DNA of 28,141 nt from Pseudomonadota bacterium (GTDB lineage: Bacteria > Pseudomonadota > Alphaproteobacteria > Rhizobiales > Xanthobacteraceae). The first letter of the stretch is position 1. Each line of letters opens with the position of its first letter. The translations under genes and the position numbers were made by a program. The notes under the pieces were generated by a model. The model was given only the letters and a program-made list of their open reading frames with translations. It was not told where the DNA came from and ran no database searches. Of the stretch, positions 23,637 through 28,141 are shown piece by piece. The stretch is taken from NCBI GenBank assembly GCA_023388935.1, contig JAEWFG010000416.1:1-28141 (forward strand). The letters run 5' to 3'.

Positions 23637-23870
23637 CTACTTTTCCTCTTCCATCGTCACCGCGACGTCCGCCTTGGCAGACAGGCGAACCTTGTTGCCC
23701 TCGACGCCGGCGACAAGACCCTTGTCGATGAAGTGATGATGGCCCTTGTGGCTGCCCTCGCCGCTGTCCTTCTTGGTCAGCTTGATGCGGTTGCCTTCGA
23801 CCTTGTCGACGGTTCCGATATGGACGCCGTCGGCGCCGATGACTTCCATATGCTCTGCGATGTTCTGCAT
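23637..23870 (-). CDS. DUF2171 domain protein
   Basis: A 77-residue soluble protein: MQNIAEHMEVIGADGVHIGT, then VDKVEGNRIKLTKKDSGEG, a histidine cluster SHKGHHHFIDKGLV, and EGNKVRLSAKADVAV with an acidic end. This is the DUF2171 layout, a PRC-barrel-like small beta domain common in rhizobia, sometimes in stress-related contexts, of unknown function. The start at 23870 is set by AAGGA 7 bases upstream; the same frame extends 50 codons further to 24020 but that part does not resemble the family. The gene is divergent from the MHS transporter. Confidence 0.85.
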   Translation of the reverse strand: MQNIAEHMEVIGADGVHIGTVDKVEGNRIKLTKKDSGEGSHKGHHHFIDKGLVAGVEGNKVRLSAKADVAVTMEEEK

Positions 23871-24257
23871 GGCGGGATCCTTTTCTGGCCCCTTCACAAC
23901 GCGTGAGGCGCCTTTCCGTTCGTTGCTGACCAGAAGTGGCGGAGAATTTGAGCCTTGCGGCCTCCTTCGCAAAACGCCCTGCCTCAGATCGATTGAGCCG
24001 AAAGTCTCATAAGTTGCCAACCGGTGGTGGGACTACACTACGGTTCCCAGCCTCCCCGACAGATGGGCAAGGCAGCGGCGGCTTGCGGCTCTAAGACCGT
24101 CGGAGCTCTTCTCAGGTGGCGCAAGACGCGCCTGAGTGTCAGACGTTGCCGACGCAACTCTTTGAATTGGCGCCTGCGACGCCGCGCATCACGCTCTCCG
24201 CGAGAAGATCGACCGCTGAAACAAGCGTGGAGACGTTTTGAAACATAGGAGTCGCAC
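23871..24257. other. Divergent intergenic region, DUF2171 gene to MHS transporter
   Basis: A 387-base stretch with no gene I can support. It holds the ribosome binding sites of both flanking genes, a candidate EcfG-type promoter on the minus strand (23898-23922), and an imperfect hairpin CTCAGG...CCTGAG with inner GCGC arms at 24111-24136. I see no strong sigma-70 promoter for the transporter. Confidence 0.6.
23898..23922 (-). promoter_or_regulatory. Candidate EcfG (general stress) promoter
   Basis: On the minus strand CGAAC (23922-23918) and CGTT (23901-23898) are 16 bases apart, 27 bases before the DUF2171 start. The alphaproteobacterial EcfG consensus is GGAAC-N16/17-CGTT, so there is one mismatch. 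Short motif, so chance is possible. Confidence 0.3.
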
Positions 24258-25580
24258 ATGCAGGTACCGAGCGATTTTCGCCGCGTGATCATCGCTGCAT
24301 CGGTGGGAAACATCATCGAATGGTATGATTTCTATATCTTTGGCAGCCTGGCCGCAGTTCTATCGGTCAAGTTCTTTGAGCAATCCCACCCGGTTGCAGC
24401 CCTCCTCAGCACGATCGCGCTCTTCACGGCAGGATTTCTCATTCGTCCGCTGGGGGCGTTCCTGTTCGGATGGATGGGGGACCGGGGCGGCCGCAAATAC
24501 ACCTTTCTCATCACGCTCAGCGGAATGGGATTGGGCACGGGGGCGATCGGGTTGATCCCGACCTACCAGTCGATCGGTCTAACAGCCGCGTTCGTTCTCT
24601 TCGGCCTGCGCATGATCCAGGGCCTGTGCCTGGGCGGCGAATATGGTGGCGCCATCACTTACGTTGCCGAGCATGTGCCGGACGATCGCCGCGGCTACTA
24701 CACCGGCTGGCTGCAGACCTCGCCTACTCTCGGAATCGTGGTGTCGCTGGCCGTCATCGTCCTCACGCGGACATATGCCGGCAACCAGGCCTTCGATGAA
24801 TGGGCGTGGCGCGTTCCGTTCCTGCTGTCCTTCCTGCTGGTGGCGATTGCGATCTACATCCGGCTCCAACTCCAGGAAACCCCGATCTTCCAGGAGATCA
24901 GGTCCCGCGGCCAGATGACGAGGAATCCCTGGAAGGAGGCCTTCCTCAGCTCGAATATCAAATATATCGGGATCGCGATTGTGGTCCTGATTGGACAGGG
25001 CGTGGTCTGGTACAGCGGTCAGTTCTGGGCGCTGTACTTCCTGCAGCAGGTCTCAAAGGTGGACCCGCTGACCTCCGCCTACATCGTGGGAGCCGCACTG
25101 CTCATTGCAACGCCGAGCCTGATCTTCTTTGGCTGGCTGTCGGATCTGATCGGCCGCAAGCCGGTGATCCTCGGCGGCATGCTGCTCGCCGCGATCACGT
25201 ATTATCCGCTGTATGTGTGGCTGGGGACGGTCACGCAGCCCGGAAACATCAACTATCCTGCCGCGACCTTCATCATCTTCATCCTCGTTTGCTATGTCGG
25301 AATGGTGTACGGACCGGTCGGCGCATTTCTGGCGGAATTCTTCCCCGCCAGGATCAGGTACACGTCGGTTTCCGTGCCGTACCACATCGGCAATGGCTGG
25401 GGTGGCGGATTGGTGCCGTTCATCACGTCGGCGGCATTCGCCGCGACCGGCAGCATCGGCTACGCGCTGATCTACCCGATCGTGGTCCCCGCGGTGTGCT
25501 TCGTGCTTGCCGTCTTCCTGATGCCGGAGACTCGCAAGATCAGCATCTGGCAACCGATCGAGCCGAGAGCCGCAATGTGA
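24258..25580 (+). CDS. MFS transporter, metabolite:H+ symporter (MHS) family
   Basis: A 440-residue twelve-helix transporter. It starts like the MHS branch (KgtP, ShiA, ProP): VIIAASVGNIIEWYDFYIFG with the conserved Glu-Trp-Tyr-Asp-Phe, followed by RPLGAFLFGWMGDRGGRKYT, the MFS loop signature, and RMIQGLCLGGEYGGAITYVAE, the conserved fourth/fifth helix segment. The second-half loop FGWLSDLIGRKPVILGG repeats the signature. These proteins import dicarboxylates, aromatic acids, shikimate or osmolytes with protons. AGGAG precedes the ATG. It is unusually tyrosine- and isoleucine-rich for this window and appears less GC-biased than the housekeeping genes. Substrate unknown; no catabolic genes are alongside. 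Confidence 0.9.
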   Translation: MQVPSDFRRVIIAASVGNIIEWYDFYIFGSLAAVLSVKFFEQSHPVAALLSTIALFTAGFLIRPLGAFLFGWMGDRGGRKYTFLITLSGMGLGTGAIGLIPTYQSIGLTAAFVLFGLRMIQGLCLGGEYGGAITYVAEHVPDDRRGYYTGWLQTSPTLGIVVSLAVIVLTRTYAGNQAFDEWAWRVPFLLSFLLVAIAIYIRLQLQETPIFQEIRSRGQMTRNPWKEAFLSSNIKYIGIAIVVLIGQGVVWYSGQFWALYFLQQVSKVDPLTSAYIVGAALLIATPSLIFFGWLSDLIGRKPVILGGMLLAAITYYPLYVWLGTVTQPGNINYPAATFIIFILVCYVGMVYGPVGAFLAEFFPARIRYTSVSVPYHIGNGWGGGLVPFITSAAFAATGSIGYALIYPIVVPAVCFVLAVFLMPETRKISIWQPIEPRAAM

Positions 25581-25587
25581 TCGGTTG

Positions 25588-25645
25588 CTCCTGGTGCAGG
25601 ACCGCAAGGCCCTGCACCGGAGTTCGTGTCGAGGCGCAAAGCGCC
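25588..25645. terminator. Hairpins between the MHS and SPW genes
   Basis: GGTGCAGG (25593-25600) pairs with CCTGCACC (25611-25618), extended by CTCC with GGAG across a one-base bulge. A second short stem GGCGC-AAA-GCGCC follows at about 25633-25645. They occupy the gap between convergent genes and probably end both transcripts; no T tract is present. Confidence 0.5.
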
Positions 25646-25661
25646 CGGCTAACACCTCTTC

Positions 25662-26021
25662 TCAGCCGGCCAGGCGATGCCAGCGATCGTGCCACCAGTT
25701 GCTGAAGTCGCGATCGGTCATCAACTCCCAGACAGCGAGCAGAATCACCACTATGCCGGACAATACGCTGCTCACCGTGGCCGATACCTCATAACCGATA
25801 GTCCAAGGTGCCAGCAGCAGAGCCAGGCCCAGCAGCATCTCTCCCCACTCCTCCAGGTAGGACGGGATGACAAATGCCTCGATGGCAAACAGCATGACGC
25901 CGAGCCCGAGCGCGATGGTGACCCAGACGGCAGCCCCGGATAAGCCCAGGATAAAGGACGAAAGGACCAGCCACAGGCCCACCAGCAGGCTGGCAGCGTC
26001 TTGCCAATGTTGGATGCGCAT
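25662..26021 (-). CDS. SPW repeat membrane protein
   Basis: A 119-residue membrane protein with four hydrophobic segments: LLVGLWLVLSSFILGL, VTIALGLGVMLFAIEAFV, MLLGLALLLAPWTIGY and VLSGIVVILLAVWELM. It shows the SPW-repeat layout, in which two-helix units carry WQD...GLWLVLSSF and LALLLAPWTIGY-like motifs. The function of the family is unknown. The start at ATG 26021 is supported by a strong GAGGAGGTGA site; a longer frame to 26267 lacks family features. The C-terminus RDFSNWWHDRWHRLAG is rich in Trp, His and Arg. It is divergent from the 60-residue gene. Confidence 0.88.
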   Translation of the reverse strand: MRIQHWQDAASLLVGLWLVLSSFILGLSGAAVWVTIALGLGVMLFAIEAFVIPSYLEEWGEMLLGLALLLAPWTIGYEVSATVSSVLSGIVVILLAVWELMTDRDFSNWWHDRWHRLAG

Positions 26022-26265
26022 GATGCTCACCTCCTCTCTCCCAGTTAAATGGGGGCGCAGTTGTGAAAATGCATCTCTCCGACCTGCGCCGAGTTGCCGC
26101 CACTGAAGCCGCATCCCGTCCTCCCGGCCCACACCCGGAAGGGGCCCTTGCGAGTGCGCTGCACCAGGATGCAGACTGGCTGGGCTTGACAGGTGTCGAC
26201 GTCTATCGTTCCCGGCCCCACCACCTCGATCGCGTGGCGCCCGGGGACAAGAGGGAGGTGACGCC

Positions 26266-26448
26266 ATGCGAGAAATCGAAATCCACGACTATGCGCGGCA
26301 GTTGCTGGAAGCACATGGCCCCAAGGCCATTGCGGAAGCAGCCCAGAACGCCATCGAACTCGAGTCAAAGGGCGAGCTCGAGCTCGCCAAGACCTGGCGG
26401 CATATCGAAGATGCCATGAAGATGATGCGCGGACCTCACCAAAGCTGA
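26266..26448 (+). CDS. Small conserved hypothetical protein (60 residues)
   Basis: A charged, soluble, mostly helical protein: REIEIHDYARQLLEAHGPKA, then IAEAAQNAIELESKGELELA and KTWRHIEDAMKMMRGPHQS. GGGAGGTGA precedes the ATG at good spacing. I recall related short proteins in Bradyrhizobium and relatives, but no function. The two helices joined at ESKGELE resemble TPR-like small helical hairpins, which is a visual impression only. A TTGACA lies at 26186-26191 about 75 bases upstream, but its -10 is poor. The glutamine synthetase gene follows 170 bases later on the same strand, so joint expression is possible. Confidence 0.75.
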   Translation: MREIEIHDYARQLLEAHGPKAIAEAAQNAIELESKGELELAKTWRHIEDAMKMMRGPHQS

Positions 26449-26500
26449 AGCCGCCTGCGCGTGCGTAGCGGCCCGACCGCAAATGCCGCCAAACCGGATT

Positions 26501-26578
26501 GAGGCTGGAGGGACGGCAACACGGAGTATGGATCACAACCCGTCGCAAGCCGCTCGGCTGAGGCTGAACGGCAACACG
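26501..26578 (+). repeat. Short direct repeat upstream of the glutamine synthetase gene
   Basis: CGGCAACACG occurs at 26514-26523 and 26569-26578, each preceded by GAGGCTG (26501-26507 and 26560-26566). The copies lie 55 bases apart, 40-105 bases before the gene start. Could be a regulator site or a leftover duplication; no clear sigma-54 promoter is seen nearby. Confidence 0.45.
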
Positions 26579-26618
26579 ACCCGCAGGACGTGCATCTCAA
26601 TGATGCTGGGAGCGAGCC

Positions 26619-28049
26619 ATGTTTCCAAAATGTGCGACTGCCGAAGATCTCGTGAAGGCGATCAAGGACGAGAAGGTCCAGATGATCGATCTGCGGTTCA
26701 CTGACCTGCCGGGGGTATGGCAGCATTTTTCCGTCCCGCCGAGCGCAGTGAGCGTCGATGCGCTCGAGGAGGGCATCGGGTTCGACGGCTCATCGATCCG
26801 CGGCTTCCAGGAGATTCAGGAGAGCGACATGCTGGTCGTCGCCGATCCGACGACGGCCTTCGCCGACCCCTATAGTCCGGCAAAGACACTGGTCCTCATC
26901 TGCAACATCCGCGACCCCGTGACCGGCCAATCCTACAGCCGGGATGCCCGTTACATCGCTCAGAAGGCTGAAGCCTATCTCAAGGACGCTGGGCGCGCCG
27001 ACACGAGTTACTTCGGCCCGGAGGCGGAGTTCTTCGTCTTCGACGAGGTGCGCTACGGTCAGGGCATCAACTATGCCATGCACGAGGTCGATTCCAGCGA
27101 AGGCAGCTGGAACACCGTCGCGGAGGAAGCGCCGAATCTCGGGCACAAGCCGCGCCCGAAGGAGGGATATTTTCCCGTTCCTCCGACCGACAGCATGCAG
27201 GCGCTACGCACCGAAATGGTGCTGACCATGGAACAGCTGGGAATCCAGATCGAAGCCCATCACCACGAGGTCGCAACCGGCGGCCAAAACGAAATCGACA
27301 TGCGCTTCACAACCCTCACCCGCATGGCCGACAATCTGATGATCTACAAATACGTGGTGAAGAATACCGCGCATCAACATGGCAAGACCGCGACCTTCAT
27401 GCCGAAACCGCTGTTCGAGGACAACGCTTCGGGCATGCACGTTCACCAGTCGCTCTGGAAGGGCGAGACCAACCTGTTCTACGACAAGGACGACTACGCC
27501 GAATTGAGTCAGCTCGGCCGCTACTACATCGGCGGGCTCCTGACCCACGCCTGGGCGTTGTGCGGGCTTTGCGCCCCCACCACGAACTCCTATCGGCGTC
27601 TGGTGCCGGGCTACGAGGCTCCCATCAACCTGGTCTACTCCCAGCGCAATCGCTCGGCCTGCTGCCGGATTCCAATGTACTCGCCGAATCCACGCGCCAA
27701 GCGCGTCGAGTTTCGTTCGCCCGATCCCTCCTGCAATCCCTACCTGGCCTTTGCCGCGATGCTGATGGCGGGCCTCGACGGTATCGACAATCGGATCGAC
27801 CCCGGCAGCCCCATCGACAAGAATCTTTACGACCTCCCACCCGCCGAAGCAAAGGAGGTGAAGTCGACACCGGGTTCGCTGGACCAAGCGCTGGACGCAC
27901 TCGAGCGCGATCACGCGTTCCTGCTGCGCGGCGGCGTCTTCACTGCCGACGTGATCGAAACCTGGCTCGACTACAAGCGAAAGAAGGAAGTCGATGCGAT
28001 CCGGCTGCGGCCGCATCCCTACGAGTTCCACCTCTACTACGACATCTAG
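26619..28049 (+). CDS. glnA: Glutamine synthetase, type I (paralogue type)
   Basis: A 476-residue GS I, which joins ammonia to glutamate using ATP, normally as a dodecamer. Landmarks: FDGSSIRGF (55-63), metal ligands Glu135 and Glu137 in FGPEAEFFVF, EAHHHEVATGGQNEIDM, GKTATFMPKPLFEDNASG with His274 in MHVHQS, the flap VPGYEAP, ATP and glutamate arginines in RNRSACCRIP, and VEFRSPDPSCNPYLAF. Tyr404 in KNLYDLPP is the adenylylation position, so control by GlnE is possible. INLVYSQRNRSA and the end IRLRPHPYEFHLYYDI are nearer to actinobacterial GlnA than to the usual alphaproteobacterial enzyme, and no glnB precedes it, so it is probably a second GS. GGGAG lies 6 bases before the ATG. Its TAG stop touches an apparent IS end. 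Confidence 0.93.
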   Translation: MFPKCATAEDLVKAIKDEKVQMIDLRFTDLPGVWQHFSVPPSAVSVDALEEGIGFDGSSIRGFQEIQESDMLVVADPTTAFADPYSPAKTLVLICNIRDPVTGQSYSRDARYIAQKAEAYLKDAGRADTSYFGPEAEFFVFDEVRYGQGINYAMHEVDSSEGSWNTVAEEAPNLGHKPRPKEGYFPVPPTDSMQALRTEMVLTMEQLGIQIEAHHHEVATGGQNEIDMRFTTLTRMADNLMIYKYVVKNTAHQHGKTATFMPKPLFEDNASGMHVHQSLWKGETNLFYDKDDYAELSQLGRYYIGGLLTHAWALCGLCAPTTNSYRRLVPGYEAPINLVYSQRNRSACCRIPMYSPNPRAKRVEFRSPDPSCNPYLAFAAMLMAGLDGIDNRIDPGSPIDKNLYDLPPAEAKEVKSTPGSLDQALDALERDHAFLLRGGVFTADVIETWLDYKRKKEVDAIRLRPHPYEFHLYYDI

Positions 28050-28141
28050 AGCATTCGTCACTTAAGTTGACGCATATCCCGCGTGCCGAAAGTAGTTTGC
28101 GCATTCCTCGGCTGAGAAGGCATCGAGCACCTCACCGATCT
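28050..28141 (-). mobile_element. End of an IS630-family insertion sequence (truncated by window)
   Basis: The last 92 bases contain the transposase tail and a short non-coding end that reaches the glnA stop codon. IS630 elements insert at TA, and the TA of the glnA TAG codon directly precedes this stretch, so the IS boundary may lie there. The other end is outside the window, so neither terminal repeat nor target duplication can be shown. Confidence 0.55.
28062..28141 (-). CDS. IS630-family transposase, C-terminal fragment
   Basis: On the minus strand the last 25 codons are open and end with TAA at 28064-28062: IGEVLDAFSAEECANYF followed by RHAGYAST. The pattern of a short helix, then E-C-x-N-Y-F-x-x-A-G-Y at the very end is typical of IS630-type DDE transposases. 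The catalytic domain lies outside the window, so it cannot be said whether the gene is intact. It is convergent with the glutamine synthetase gene. Confidence 0.75.
   Translation of the reverse strand, partial: IGEVLDAFSAEECANYFRHAGYAST

Noticed and set aside
26063..26419. 118-codon plus-strand frame overlapping the 60-residue gene
   Set aside because: Overlaps a gene with a far better ribosome binding site in another frame; no recognisable content.
27204..28061. Minus-strand 285-codon frame opposite glutamine synthetase
   Set aside because: Antisense shadow; its start and end fall on no sensible signals.
1..28141. tRNA, rRNA, CRISPR, riboswitch, prophage
   Set aside because: Intergenic regions were read on both strands; no cloverleaf with a TTC arm, no repeat-spacer array and no phage-type gene run was recognised. 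Sub-optimal or degenerate structures could be missed by eye.

Overview
The window looks like chromosomal DNA from a Bradyrhizobium-type alphaproteobacterium (order Hyphomicrobiales). The evidence is the high GC content, an alphaproteobacterial direct-repeat SOS operator (GAAC-N7-GAAC) in front of lexA, the conserved blocks tpiA-secG-pyrG-kdsA and trpD-trpC-moaC ... moeA-lexA-comEC, and a GC-rich intergenic repeat of a kind I associate with Bradyrhizobium. No tRNA, rRNA, CRISPR array or phage module was found.

Layout. 1-1081 (+): the end of a class III CoA-transferase gene, overlapping a CitE-like CoA-ester lyase gene. 1183-6855 (-): a housekeeping run read tpiA, secG, pyrG, a NIPSNAP-family gene, kdsA and an MFS transporter. 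7078-11351 (+): a PpiD/SurA-type periplasmic folding factor, then tightly packed trpD, trpC and moaC. 11521-18222: a block separating moaC from moeA, with a membrane-bound GGDEF-EAL protein, a convergent S41 carboxyl-terminal protease, an FMN alpha-hydroxy-acid oxidase plus a YihX-like HAD phosphatase, and a small gene followed by a 30-residue membrane microprotein. 18362-20450 (+): moeA and lexA. 20821-23541: a small conserved protein of unknown function and a convergent comEC that appears broken by two frameshifts. 23637-28141: an accessory-looking stretch with a DUF2171 protein, an MHS-type symporter, an SPW-repeat membrane protein, a 60-residue protein, a second-type glutamine synthetase I and the end of an IS630-family transposase.

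Most genes are ordinary metabolism: triose-phosphate isomerase, CTP synthesis, KDO-8-phosphate synthesis for LPS, tryptophan, molybdenum cofactor, protein export and folding, SOS control. The less ordinary signals are the doubly frameshifted comEC, a perfect inverted repeat that would bury the ribosome binding site of the NIPSNAP gene, two closely spaced SOS boxes before lexA, an unannotated-size membrane microprotein with a good Shine-Dalgarno sequence, a glutamine synthetase closer to the actinobacterial type than to the usual alphaproteobacterial GlnA, and an IS630 end lying at that gene's stop codon. I did not find a clearly new multi-gene defence or biosynthetic system. Start codons for kdsA, tpiA, ppiD, ctpA, moeA, lexA, the DUF2171 gene and the SPW gene were chosen downstream of the longest possible reading frame, from ribosome binding sites and family length. 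All family assignments come from reading the sequence, without any database search.
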